47,999 nucleotides of DNA from DATNIB01 sp035604685 (GTDB lineage Bacteria > Actinomycetota > Acidimicrobiia > Acidimicrobiales > RAAP-2). The position numbers and the translations under genes are program-made. The DNA lies in contig DATNIB010000012.1 of assembly GCA_035604685.1 (NCBI GenBank), positions 1 to 47,999 of the forward strand. The letters are read 5' to 3'. A model generated the notes under the pieces. It saw nothing but the letters and a program-made list of their open reading frames with translations. It ran no database searches and was not told where the DNA came from. Positions within the stretch are counted from its first letter, which is position 1. Each line of letters starts with the position of its first letter. Of this stretch, positions 8,382-16,016 are shown piece by piece.

Positions 8382-9064
8382 GCGCGGACACCCCGCCCGA
8401 CGGCCTCGACCGGGCCCGCCTCGAGGCGATCATGGCCCTGGCGCGAGACACCCGCGGGTTCATGCCCGACGACGAGGGGGAGGCGCTGCTCGAGGCGGCC
8501 CTGCGGGCCGGCCGGACCTTCGCCGACGCCGGCGGCGGGGGCGCGACCATGGTCGAGATCGGCGCCTGGTGCGGGAAGTCCACCCTCTACCTCGGCGCGG
8601 CGGCCGAGGCGACCGGGGCGGTGCTGTTCAGCGTCGACCACCACCGCGGCTCGGAGGAGAACCAGGCGGGCTGGGAGCACCACGACCCGGACCTGGTGGA
8701 CCCGGCGGACGGCCGCCTCGACACGCTCCCCCACTGGCGAGCCTCGGTGGCGCGGGCGGGCCTGGAGCACTGCGTGGTCGGCCTGGTCGGGGACTCGGCC
8801 GTCGTGGCCGCCCACTTCACCACGCCCCTCGCGTTCTGCTTCATCGACGGGGGCCACGGCGCGCTGCCCGCGCAGGCCGACTTCGACGGCTGGGCGCCCC
8901 GCGTGGCCGGCGGCGGCTGGCTGGCGATCCACGACGTCTTCGCCAACCCGGCCGAGGGCGGCCGCCCCCCCTACGAACTCTGGCGCGCCGCCCTGCGCTC
9001 GGGTGAGTGGGTGGAGGACGGCGAATGCGGCAGCCTGCGCGTCCTGCGCCGGGCGGCCCGCTAG
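8378..9064 (+). CDS. Class I SAM-dependent methyltransferase (Methyltransf_24 type)
   Basis: A 228-residue protein starting at GTG 8378 within the stop of the transporter gene. Motif I reads MVEIGAWCGKSTLYLG (SAM-binding glycine loop), FSVDHHRG is the acidic end of strand 2, and LAFCFIDGGHG plus GGGWLAIHDVF match the IDG(D/S)H and DD segments of O-methyltransferase-like Methyltransf_24 proteins. The double His in SVDHHRGSEENQAGWEHHDP is frequent in members annotated only as class I methyltransferases. Substrate unknown. It is convergent with the next cluster, with only 15 bases between stops. Confidence 0.78.
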   Translation: MSADTPPDGLDRARLEAIMALARDTRGFMPDDEGEALLEAALRAGRTFADAGGGGATMVEIGAWCGKSTLYLGAAAEATGAVLFSVDHHRGSEENQAGWEHHDPDLVDPADGRLDTLPHWRASVARAGLEHCVVGLVGDSAVVAAHFTTPLAFCFIDGGHGALPAQADFDGWAPRVAGGGWLAIHDVFANPAEGGRPPYELWRAALRSGEWVEDGECGSLRVLRRAAR

Positions 9065-9079
9065 CTGCAATTCCCAGCC

Positions 9080-10189
9080 TCAGCCGACCAGGCCGCAGTC
9101 GCCCCCGAGCCCGGTGCAGCTCGACTCGGCCAGGTCGAGACCGACCGGCAGCGGCTCGCCGGCGAAGAGCCCGGCCGCGCCGGTCGTGCGGCTGAGCGCG
9201 TCGGCGGCCAACACCATGGCGGCCGCGGTGTAGGTGGTGCGCTCGCCGGTCGGGAACGTGCTCTCCTCGGGGAACACCATGCCCGTCCAGTAGGAGCCGT
9301 CGGGCAGGCGCAGCCCCTGGCCCGCCGCGAACACGGCGCGGGCGGTGGCCTCCATGCCGAGCGCGTCGAGGGCCAGCACGCACTCGGCCGTCTCGGCCGC
9401 GGTCACCCAGTCCCCGGTCGACACGCAGCGCACGCCGCGGCCCTCGATTACGAAGGTGTCCCACCCCTCGACCACACGCTCGCGCCCGCCGTCGCGCGTG
9501 AGCGCGCCGGCCAACACCGGGTAGTACCAGTCCATGGCGAACTCGTGCTTGGGGGCGAAGGATCGTCGGTGGTGGGCGACCGCGTGCCCGAGGCGCCCGG
9601 CCGCCAGCTCCCAGTCGGGGCGCTCCTTGCCCAGGGCCTCGGCCAGCGCGATGGCACAGCGCAGGCTGTGGTAGATGGAGGACGAGCCGGTCAAGAGCGC
9701 GTAGCCCTCGCGCAGACCCGAGGCGTCGAGCGACCAGGTGACCGATCCGTCGCGGCGCTGCCAGCGCAACACGAAGTCGATGGCGCGCTCGGCCATCGGC
9801 CACAGGCGACGCGCCAGATCGAGCTCGCCGGTGACCAGATGGTGGTGGAAGAGGCCGGTGGCGACGTAGGCGCAGACGTTGGTGTCGAGGCGCTGATCCT
9901 TCACGCCGTCCGCCAGGTAGTAGTTGAACCAGCTGCCGTCGGCCAGCTGCCGCTCCGCCAGCCACTCGTAGGCGAGCTCGGCGGCGGTGGTGAGGCCGCA
10001 CACGCTGAGCGCCATGGCCGACTCGACGTGGTTCCACGGGTCGCAGTGACCGCCGTCGAACCACGGGATCATGCCGTTGCGCCGTTGCACCTCGACGATG
10101 GACTCCCCCGAGGCCAGCACGTCCGCCGCGCTGAGCACGCCCTCCACCTCGGGGATCACGACGGCGTCGGACCGCACGATGTCGGTCAT
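9080..10189 (-). CDS. Prenyltransferase / squalene-cyclase-fold protein
   Basis: A 369-residue protein with the alpha-alpha toroid of terpenoid cyclases and prenyltransferase beta subunits. Repeated helices carry QW-like motifs, for example QLADGSWFNYYL and RRDGSVTWSL, and conserved WFDGGHCDPWNHVESAMAL and DTNVCAYVATGLFHH. I see neither the DxDD of class II cyclases nor a clear DCTAE box, so catalysis is unproven; it may bind or process a lipid or glycan instead. The start ATG 10189 overlaps the upstream methyltransferase's stop (ATGA). It is the last of three coupled genes (glycosyltransferase, methyltransferase, this). Actinobacterial homologues are usually annotated simply as prenyltransferase. 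Confidence 0.72.
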   Translation of the reverse strand: MTDIVRSDAVVIPEVEGVLSAADVLASGESIVEVQRRNGMIPWFDGGHCDPWNHVESAMALSVCGLTTAAELAYEWLAERQLADGSWFNYYLADGVKDQRLDTNVCAYVATGLFHHHLVTGELDLARRLWPMAERAIDFVLRWQRRDGSVTWSLDASGLREGYALLTGSSSIYHSLRCAIALAEALGKERPDWELAAGRLGHAVAHHRRSFAPKHEFAMDWYYPVLAGALTRDGGRERVVEGWDTFVIEGRGVRCVSTGDWVTAAETAECVLALDALGMEATARAVFAAGQGLRLPDGSYWTGMVFPEESTFPTGERTTYTAAAMVLAADALSRTTGAAGLFAGEPLPVGLDLAESSCTGLGGDCGLVG

Positions 10190-10971
10190 GCCGCCGCCCC
10201 GCGCCACGCCGACCGGCCCCTCGCCGGACGCGATCTGGCCAGGGCCGGTTCGTCCCCCCGGATCGGCTTGCGCAGGTAGACCACGAGGCTCTTGCCGATG
10301 AACGGGCTGAGCACCGCGTCGAGGAGCCGGGTGGTCCGGGGAGCCTTCTCGATGTCCCAGACGAGCAGGCGGTGGTAGGCGGCGACGCCGCGGTGCCCGT
10401 CGTTGTTGACGCCGACCAGGCACTTCAACCACCAGTAGGGCGAGTGCAGCCCGTGGGCGTGGTGGGAGACGAGGGGGCGCAGCCCGGTCTCGCCGAGCCG
10501 GCGCCACAGCGTCGAGCGCCGGTAGATGCGGATGTGGCCGCCCTCGACGGCGTGGTAGTCGTCGGAGAGGAGCCAGTTCACGATCTCGGGGCCACAGCGC
10601 GGCACGGTGACGGCCAGCACCCCGCCGGGCCGCAGGACGCGGGCCAGCTCGGCCATCGTCGAGCGGTCGTCCGCGATGTGCTCGAGCACCTCCGAGGCGA
10701 TCACCCGGTCGAAACTCCCGTCGGCGAACGGCAGCGACCGGGCGTCGCCCTGCACCACGGCCGCGCTCGCCTTCTCGTCGAGCTCGCCCGCCTCGACCAT
10801 GGCGCCGAGGGTGCCCCGGACCTGTCGGACCTCGGCTTCGGCCGCGTCGAGCGCCACCACGGCGGCGCCGCGGCGCGCCGCCGCGAAGGCATGCCGGCCG
10901 AACCCGCACCCGAGGTCGAGCAGGCGCTCGTCGGCCGAGAGCCCCAACCGGTCGTAGTCGACGGTCAGCAC
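10186..10971 (-). CDS. Class I SAM-dependent methyltransferase
   Basis: A 261-residue methyltransferase with a UbiE/Methyltransf_11 fold. RLLDLGCGFGRHAFAAARRGA (from about residue 15) is motif I, VVALDAAEAEV is the acidic strand-2 end, VVQGDARSLPFADGSFDRVIASEVLEHI holds motif II and post-II, and LARVLRPGGVLAVTVPR is motif III. The C-terminal part (WWLKCLVGVNNDGH...FIGKSLVVYLRKP) is specific to a subgroup found beside glycosyltransferases. The start GTG 10971 overlaps the glycosyltransferase stop by 7 bases, and its stop overlaps the cyclase-fold gene by four, so all three should be made together. Substrate unknown; probably the product of the neighbouring enzymes. Confidence 0.82.
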   Translation of the reverse strand: MLTVDYDRLGLSADERLLDLGCGFGRHAFAAARRGAAVVALDAAEAEVRQVRGTLGAMVEAGELDEKASAAVVQGDARSLPFADGSFDRVIASEVLEHIADDRSTMAELARVLRPGGVLAVTVPRCGPEIVNWLLSDDYHAVEGGHIRIYRRSTLWRRLGETGLRPLVSHHAHGLHSPYWWLKCLVGVNNDGHRGVAAYHRLLVWDIEKAPRTTRLLDAVLSPFIGKSLVVYLRKPIRGDEPALARSRPARGRSAWRGAAA

Positions 10972-12365
10972 GGCGCCCCGGTCGCCGCTCCATTCGAGGC
11001 CTCCTCCGGCGCGCCCGGCAGCGGCCGGCCGGCCAGCATGGCGGCGTAGCAGGCCGCGGTCCCGCGCGCCGTCACCCCCCAGGTGAACCGGTGGAGCACC
11101 CGTTGGCGGCCGGCGTCGCCCAGGCGACGACCGAGCGCCGGGTCGTCGAGCAGGCGGCCAATGGCCCCCGCCAGTGCGCCCGGATCGTTCGGCGCCACCA
11201 AGAGCCCGGTCTCGCCGTCGCGGCCGACGACCTCGGGCAGCGCGCCGCCGGTGGTGGCGACGACCGGCACGCCGCAGGCCATCGCCTCGATGGCGGGCAG
11301 CGAGAACCCCTCGTAGAGGGAGGGGACGACGGCGACCTCGGCCTCCCCGTAGAGGGCCGCCAGCTCCTCGTCGCTGATCCCGGTCACGCAGCGCACGATG
11401 CCGTCCAGGCCCAGCCGGTCGATTGCCTTGGCCACGCGCCCGCCCGGGCGCGGGTGGCCGACGACGACGAGCTCGATCCGGCGCTCGGTGGCCAGCTTGG
11501 CCACGGCCTCGAGCAGGGGGACCAGCCCCTTCAGCGGCACGTCGCTCGACGAGGTGACCATCAGGCGACCGGGCACCGGCGTGCGGTCGTGCGGGGGCTT
11601 GAACACCTGGTGGTCCACGCCGACCGGCACGACCGTGACCCGCTCGGGCGCGACGCCCAGCTCGGTCGAGATGTCGGCGCGCGAATTCTCCGAGACCGTG
11701 ACGACGGCCGGCAACCGGCGGGCCACGCGAACCTGCATGCGCAGGAAGCCGAACCAACGGCGGGTGGTGAAGCGCTGCCAGGGGTTGGTCGTGTGGTCGA
11801 GCGCCAGCTGACGGTCGACCGTGATCGGGTGGTGCAACGTGGTGAGGAGCGGCCAGCCGTCCTTCACCATCCCGAGCATCCCGTAGCCGAGGCACTGGTT
11901 GTCGTGCACGATGTCGAAGTCCCCCCGGCGGTCCCCCAAGACCGCCCGGGTTCGGCGCGCGTAGGCCTGCGGCTCGCCGAACCCGGCGCCGCACATGACG
12001 GCGAACTCGAGCAGGTCGGTGAGGGTGTGGAACTCGCGGGGATGGGGCACGCGGAAGGGGTCCGGGTCCCGGTAGAGGTCGAGCCCCGGCACGGGCGTGA
12101 AGCCGACGCCAGGGTCGAGCTCGGGCCAGGGCTGGCCGGCGAACACCTCGACCGAGTGCCCGAGGGCCACCAGCTCTCGCGTGAGGTGGCGGGTGTAGAC
12201 GCCCTGGCCACCGCAGCGCGGGTTGCCGCGATAGATCAGGAAGGCGATCCGCAGGCCGCCTTCTTGGGGCGGGGCCGGGGCGATGGGCGGTGGCACCACG
12301 ATGTGCCGGCTGCGCTCCGAGGAGGCTCGGATCTCCCGCCAGCGCTGGCGCGGGGTCTTAGGCAT
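10965..12365 (-). CDS. GT4-family (GT-B fold) glycosyltransferase
   Basis: A 466-residue retaining glycosyltransferase. The N-terminal Rossmann half starts at about residue 38 (LRIAFLIYRGNPRCGGQGVYTRHL, with the GGxG acceptor loop); the C-terminal half carries VPVGVDHQVFKP, the linker typical of GT4, and the donor-binding EX7E region PSLYEGFSLPAIEAMACGVPVVAT. Such enzymes move a sugar from a nucleotide donor to a lipid or carbohydrate acceptor at the cytoplasmic membrane face. No membrane segment is visible. The first 35 residues are basic, then Pro-rich. Start ATG 12365. It is the first gene of a three-gene overlapping operon; the promoter must lie in 12366-12434 or within the TnpB remnant. 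Confidence 0.88.
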   Translation of the reverse strand: MPKTPRQRWREIRASSERSRHIVVPPPIAPAPPQEGGLRIAFLIYRGNPRCGGQGVYTRHLTRELVALGHSVEVFAGQPWPELDPGVGFTPVPGLDLYRDPDPFRVPHPREFHTLTDLLEFAVMCGAGFGEPQAYARRTRAVLGDRRGDFDIVHDNQCLGYGMLGMVKDGWPLLTTLHHPITVDRQLALDHTTNPWQRFTTRRWFGFLRMQVRVARRLPAVVTVSENSRADISTELGVAPERVTVVPVGVDHQVFKPPHDRTPVPGRLMVTSSSDVPLKGLVPLLEAVAKLATERRIELVVVGHPRPGGRVAKAIDRLGLDGIVRCVTGISDEELAALYGEAEVAVVPSLYEGFSLPAIEAMACGVPVVATTGGALPEVVGRDGETGLLVAPNDPGALAGAIGRLLDDPALGRRLGDAGRQRVLHRFTWGVTARGTAACYAAMLAGRPLPGAPEEASNGAATGAPC

Positions 12366-12431
12366 CCGACACCCCCGACCCGAGCATGGGCGTCAGCCTC
12401 CCCCGACCCCCCGTACCTGCGCAAGGCTAGT

Positions 12432-12447
12432 GGGTCAGTTTCGACCC
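12432..12447 (-). other. Perfect hairpin at the 3' end of the TnpB remnant (possible omega-RNA/right-end structure)
   Basis: On the minus strand GGGTC (12447-12443) and GACCC (12436-12432) form a perfect 5-bp stem with loop GAAACT, and the TnpB stop codon lies inside it. Stem-loops at this place are typical of IS200/IS605-group right ends and of the 3' part of the TnpB guide RNA, where the guide follows immediately. Whether an RNA is still made is unknown. Confidence 0.4.
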
Positions 12448-12617
12448 TCTACGGGGACGAGTCGCCGCTGGGCCCTACCGGCCCTCAGGATGTTCAGGGC
12501 CGCGTTCAGATCGGCCTGGGCCTCATAACCGCAGGCCAGGCATCTGAACACCACCTGGGAGCACCGGTTGGCCGCCGCCACGTGCCCGCAGGACGAGCAG
12601 CGTTGCGACGTATGGCG
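12435..12617 (-). pseudogene. tnpB: TnpB (IS200/IS605-IS607 group) C-terminal zinc-ribbon remnant
   Basis: Sixty residues survive, beginning HTSQRCSSCGHVAAANR. They hold the TnpB zinc ribbon, CSSC then CLAC sixteen residues later, followed by EAQADLNAALNILRAG, whose ADxNAA carries the third RuvC catalytic aspartate. This is the end of a roughly 400-residue RNA-guided nuclease. Upstream of 12617 the frame turns into low-complexity Arg/Gly/Pro sequence with no RuvC-I or RuvC-II motif, and at 12644 the divergent acyl-CoA dehydrogenase begins. The element has lost about 85% of TnpB and its left end. No TnpA is nearby. The protein end VPVEGRN is common in actinobacterial TnpBs. Confidence 0.85.
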
Positions 12618-12652
12618 GCGCCGATTCCCAGGGCCTCGGTAGCGTGGTCCGC

Positions 12653-14416
12653 ATGCTGGCTGACTACGCCGAACACGACCGGGCGATCGGCCTCGACTGG
12701 TACGCGCTCGATCCCAACCTCTCCTTCCTGCTCGACCACTACCTCCCGGACCCCGACGACCGGGCATTCGCGGAGGAGCACGTCGGCGCCTACGGCGACC
12801 TGGTCGGCCGCGTGATCGCGCCGCGGGCCGAGATCACCGACGCCAACGGCCCGGTCCTCCACCGCTACGACCGCTGGGGCCACGACGTGGGAGAGGTCGT
12901 CCACCATCCGACCTGGCTGCAGAACAAGGCGGACCTCGTGCGCACCGGCTTCGTCGGGCTGCCCCAGCACGCCGGCCGGCCGGTCCCCGGAGTCGTGACG
13001 GCGTCACGCGCCTACCTCGTGTGCCAGGCGGAGACGGCCATCTACTGCGGCCTCGGGATGACGAGCGGCGCGGCCGACGTCGTCGAACGGCTCGGTCCCG
13101 CGGGGGTACGCGACGAGATCGTCGGGCGCCTGACCAGTCTCGATCCCGAGACCGCCTGGGAGGGCGGCATGTTCCTGACCGAGCGCCAGGGCGGGAGCGA
13201 CGTCGGGTCCAACACCACTCGGGCGGTCCAAGACGGCGACGAGTGGGTTCTCTTCGGCGAGAAGCACTTCTGCTCCAACGTCGACGCGGACATCTTCATC
13301 GTCCTAGCCCGGCCGGACGGCGCCCCCGAGGGGACGCGCGGGCTCGCCACCTTCATCGTGCCGAGCGCCCGCCCCGACGGCACGCCGAACGGGTTCGTGA
13401 TCAAGCGCCTGAAGCCCAAGCTGGGCACGGTCGGCGTGCCGACCGGCGAGGTGGCGCTCGAGGGGGCGCGCGCCTGGCTGGCCGGACCGCCGGGCGGCTC
13501 GGGCGGACGCTCGGGCGACGCGGCCCGAGACGGTCGCGGCCTCAACCGGATGATGGAGATGGTGAACGCCAGCCGCTTCGGTGTCGCCCTCATGGGACTC
13601 GGCATCCACCGCCGGTCGTTCCTCGAGGCGGCGATCTACACCGCCCGGCGAACGCAGTGGGGCCAGCGGGTCGACAGCTATCCGCTGGTGCGTCAGACCC
13701 TGGTCGAGATGCTGGCCGACCTGGAGGGTGGCCTCGCCATCACCTTCGAAGCCGCCGCCGCGGCCCGGCGTGCCGAGGACGCGGACGAGGGTCGGCTGCT
13801 CCGCCGAATCCTCATCCCGTTGGCCAAGATGCGGACGACCCGGGTCGCCGTCTGGGCGGCCTCCAACGCGCTGGAGTTGTTCGGCGGCAACGGCTACATG
13901 CACGACTGGCCGATCGCCCGTCAGCTGCGCGACGCGCAGTGCCACACCATCTGGGAGGGTACCGAGAACATCCTCTCGATCGACGTTCGCCGGGCCATCC
14001 GCGGCGAACAGGCGCACCTGGCGCTCGCCGCGCGCGTCGAACGCGCCCTCGACGGCGCCGCGCACCACAAGGTCCTGGCCGGCGCGCTCGACGCGGTCGC
14101 GGAGAGCCTGGCCGACGCGCGGCGCGCGGTCGACCACGTGATGGGACTGCCCGAGGACCTCTCGCTCCTCCACTCCCGGCGCCTGGCCGAGCTCCTGGCC
14201 GACCTGGCGGAGGGGGCCCTCCTCGTGGAAGAGGCGGCGTGGTCCCTCGAGCGAGACGGTGACGCACGCAAGGCGGCGATGGCCCGGCTGTTCGTCTCGC
14301 GCCGGCTGGCGACCGAACCGGTCCGCGGGCTCCTGAGCGCCGACCGCACGATGCTCGACCACTTCGCGGCGCTCACGCGCTACGGCTCGATCGAGCCGAG
14401 CGATCTGGCCGCCTGA
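12653..14416 (+). CDS. Acyl-CoA dehydrogenase family protein (AidB-like length)
   Basis: A 587-residue flavoprotein. GGMFLTERQGGSDVGSNTTRAV is the FAD/substrate loop of acyl-CoA dehydrogenases, EWVLFGEKHFCSN the beta domain, ALELFGGNGYMHDWPIARQLRD and HTIWEGTENILSID the C-terminal FAD-binding helix region. Length and the long C-terminal extension resemble AidB-like members rather than the 380-residue fatty-acid enzymes. It would oxidise an acyl-CoA with FAD, passing electrons to ETF, but substrate and activity are unproven. ATG 12653 is preferred; GTG 12644 is an alternative in the same frame. It begins 36 bases from the TnpB remnant. Confidence 0.85.
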   Translation: MLADYAEHDRAIGLDWYALDPNLSFLLDHYLPDPDDRAFAEEHVGAYGDLVGRVIAPRAEITDANGPVLHRYDRWGHDVGEVVHHPTWLQNKADLVRTGFVGLPQHAGRPVPGVVTASRAYLVCQAETAIYCGLGMTSGAADVVERLGPAGVRDEIVGRLTSLDPETAWEGGMFLTERQGGSDVGSNTTRAVQDGDEWVLFGEKHFCSNVDADIFIVLARPDGAPEGTRGLATFIVPSARPDGTPNGFVIKRLKPKLGTVGVPTGEVALEGARAWLAGPPGGSGGRSGDAARDGRGLNRMMEMVNASRFGVALMGLGIHRRSFLEAAIYTARRTQWGQRVDSYPLVRQTLVEMLADLEGGLAITFEAAAAARRAEDADEGRLLRRILIPLAKMRTTRVAVWAASNALELFGGNGYMHDWPIARQLRDAQCHTIWEGTENILSIDVRRAIRGEQAHLALAARVERALDGAAHHKVLAGALDAVAESLADARRAVDHVMGLPEDLSLLHSRRLAELLADLAEGALLVEEAAWSLERDGDARKAAMARLFVSRRLATEPVRGLLSADRTMLDHFAALTRYGSIEPSDLAA

Positions 14417-14422
14417 GGGAGT

Positions 14423-14779
14423 TCAGTACTTCGGGACGTAGGCCCCGTGGCCGAGCGAGGCGCTCTCGAAGGGATCCATCGACTCGTCGAGCCCGCCGAT
14501 GACCTCGGTCACCCAGGGGAGCCGGTCGCGCATGATCCGCTCGACGCCCCCCTGGAGGGTGGCCGAGCTGATGGCACACGAGCTACAGGCCCCCTGCAGC
14601 TGGACCTCGACCACGCCGGTCTCCACGTCCGCGCTGACGAGCACCAGGTCGCCGCCGTCGGACTGGACGGCGGGGCGCATCAGCTCGATGAGGCCGCGCA
14701 GCTGCCCCAGCCGCTCGGCCCGTACCTCGTCGCCGATCGGGCCGGTGGTCTCGGGCGCCTCGGTCCCCTGGTCGTCCAT
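14423..14779 (-). CDS. NifU C-terminal domain protein (Fe-S cluster scaffold)
   Basis: A 118-residue protein consisting of an acidic N-terminal tail and one NifU C-terminal domain: LIELMRPAVQSDGGDLVLVSAD, then VVEVQLQGACSSCAISSATLQGGVERIMRDRLP. The CSSC pair is the ligand set that lets dimers hold a [4Fe-4S] cluster for delivery to apoproteins. The residues after the domain (GGLDESMDPFESASLGHGAYVPKY) form a short tail. No other SUF/NIF gene is beside it. It is convergent with the dehydrogenase, 6 bases between stops. Start ATG 14779. Confidence 0.88.
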   Translation of the reverse strand: MDDQGTEAPETTGPIGDEVRAERLGQLRGLIELMRPAVQSDGGDLVLVSADVETGVVEVQLQGACSSCAISSATLQGGVERIMRDRLPWVTEVIGGLDESMDPFESASLGHGAYVPKY

Positions 14780-14855
14780 CAGCCGCCTCGTCCCGTCCGC
14801 CCCGAACGGGGCACCCCCAGTCTCGCGTGCCGGCGCAGCGGCCCGTGCAGGGGAG

Positions 14856-15200
14856 TCAGCGGGGGTCGCTGAACTCGTGGTACGCCGCCAGCGCCCGCGG
14901 GCCCCACACCGTGCCCGGGCCCCCGTTCATCATGATGGCGACGCCGATCATCTCCTTCACCTCGGCGACCGTGGCGCCGCGCCGGGCCGCGCCGCGGGCG
15001 TGGGCCGCGATGCAGCCGTCGCACTCCCGGGTGATGGCGATGGCGAGGGCGATCAGCTCCTTCATCTTGGCGGGGAGATCGCCCTCCCCCATGGCGGACC
15101 GGTGGATCTCCGCGTAGCCCGACAGGACGCCCGGGATCGCCTCTTGGAGCTCCTGGTAGGGAGCGCGGATCTCCTCGAGCACCTCGTGGTAGTGGGCCAT
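14856..15200 (-). CDS. Carboxymuconolactone decarboxylase / AhpD-like protein
   Basis: A 114-residue all-helical protein of the AhpD-like superfamily. The core LPAKMKELIALAIAITRECDGCIAAHARGAARRGAT has the CxxC pair and a histidine four residues after the second Cys (CDGCIAAH), the catalytic arrangement of AhpD-type peroxidase partners. EVKEMIGVAIMMNGGPGTVWG is the following helix. It probably forms hexamers or trimers and acts in thiol redox reactions; the true partner is unknown. Start ATG 15200 with AGGAGGGT upstream as ribosome binding site. Same strand as the NifU-like gene, 76 bases upstream of it. Confidence 0.87.
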   Translation of the reverse strand: MAHYHEVLEEIRAPYQELQEAIPGVLSGYAEIHRSAMGEGDLPAKMKELIALAIAITRECDGCIAAHARGAARRGATVAEVKEMIGVAIMMNGGPGTVWGPRALAAYHEFSDPR

Positions 15201-15294
15201 CGGACACCCTCCTGGTCGCCTCGCGCCCCCGGGCGGAACCGCGTGACCCCAGTGTGCCTCCGGCTCCCACCCGGCGCTGGGTCGGGGGGTCGTT

Positions 15295-15984
15295 TCAGCT
15301 GGCCTGCTCGGGCTCCGTCGACTCGGGGCCGCGGGCGCGAACGGTCTCGACGTGTTCGAACGCCGAGCGCAGGTCCGCGATCCAGGCCTCCTCGTTGGCC
15401 CCCACCAGGCGAACGCACCAGGCCAGAGCCTCGCTGCGGCTGCGCGCCACGCCGGCGTCGATCAGGGTGTCGAGCACGGAGCGGTCCGTCATGCGCAGGC
15501 GGGTCATGACGGGCACGTTGGCCGTCGTGAACACCTCCGAGGTGTCACCGCAGCGGGCACCCCACGACACGACCCGGCCGAACTCGTCCTGCGCCTCCTC
15601 GGCGATCCGCACCCGCTGCTCTCGCGACTCCTCGCGAAAGCCGCTGATCCTCGCCTTCTCGGCGACCGCCCGGTCCTCGGCCGAGCCGTCGGGCAACGTC
15701 ACGGCCGGCAGGGGGCCGAGCACCAGGATCTCGTCGGCGTCGACGGTGACCTGGGGCGCCTCGGTGAACCAGCCGGGGGGTACCCGGCCGGCGAACCACG
15801 CGCTCACGTGCTGGCGCTGCTCTGCTGTGACCCGCTCCTCGCCCCCGCGCCGGGGTCGACCCCGGCCGCGCCGGGGACCCATTCTGGGCCCGGGACCCCC
15901 GCCGGGCGGCCCGGCCCAACGCCACGCCCTGCCACCGGGACCGGGCACGTGAAACTGCCACTGACCTGCGATTCCATATTTCAT
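15295..15984 (-). CDS. Conserved hypothetical protein with Gly/Pro/Arg-rich leader (229 aa)
   Basis: A 229-residue protein with two parts. Residues 1-48 (MKYGIAGQWQFHVPGPG, then Gly/Pro and ending RRGRGRPRRG) resemble the low-complexity N-termini of some actinobacterial PadR-type regulators, but no winged helix follows. Residues 52-215 form a mixed domain with VTVDADEILVLGPLP, an RIAEEAQDEFGRVVSWGARCGDT segment and, near the end, SVLDTLIDAGVARSRSEALAWCVRLVG, which resembles a ribbon-helix-helix or short regulatory helix pair. I do not recognise a named family. An unusually A+T-rich stretch overlaps its start. It reads toward the AhpD-like gene, 94 bases before it. Confidence 0.6.
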   Translation of the reverse strand: MKYGIAGQWQFHVPGPGGRAWRWAGPPGGGPGPRMGPRRGRGRPRRGGEERVTAEQRQHVSAWFAGRVPPGWFTEAPQVTVDADEILVLGPLPAVTLPDGSAEDRAVAEKARISGFREESREQRVRIAEEAQDEFGRVVSWGARCGDTSEVFTTANVPVMTRLRMTDRSVLDTLIDAGVARSRSEALAWCVRLVGANEEAWIADLRSAFEHVETVRARGPESTEPEQAS

Positions 15985-16012
15985 ACTTACAATATTACAC
16001 GATTACAGGGGC
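15962..16012 (-). promoter_or_regulatory. A+T-rich start region with candidate operator
   Basis: In a window of about 70% G+C, bases 15970-16005 are mostly A and T. On the minus strand they contain two direct copies of TGTAA eight bases apart (TGTAATAT, TGTAAGTA) around the palindrome AATATT, ending at the ATG of the 229-residue protein. This could be promoter plus operator. No factor is assigned. Confidence 0.35.
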
Positions 16013-16016
16013 GCGG

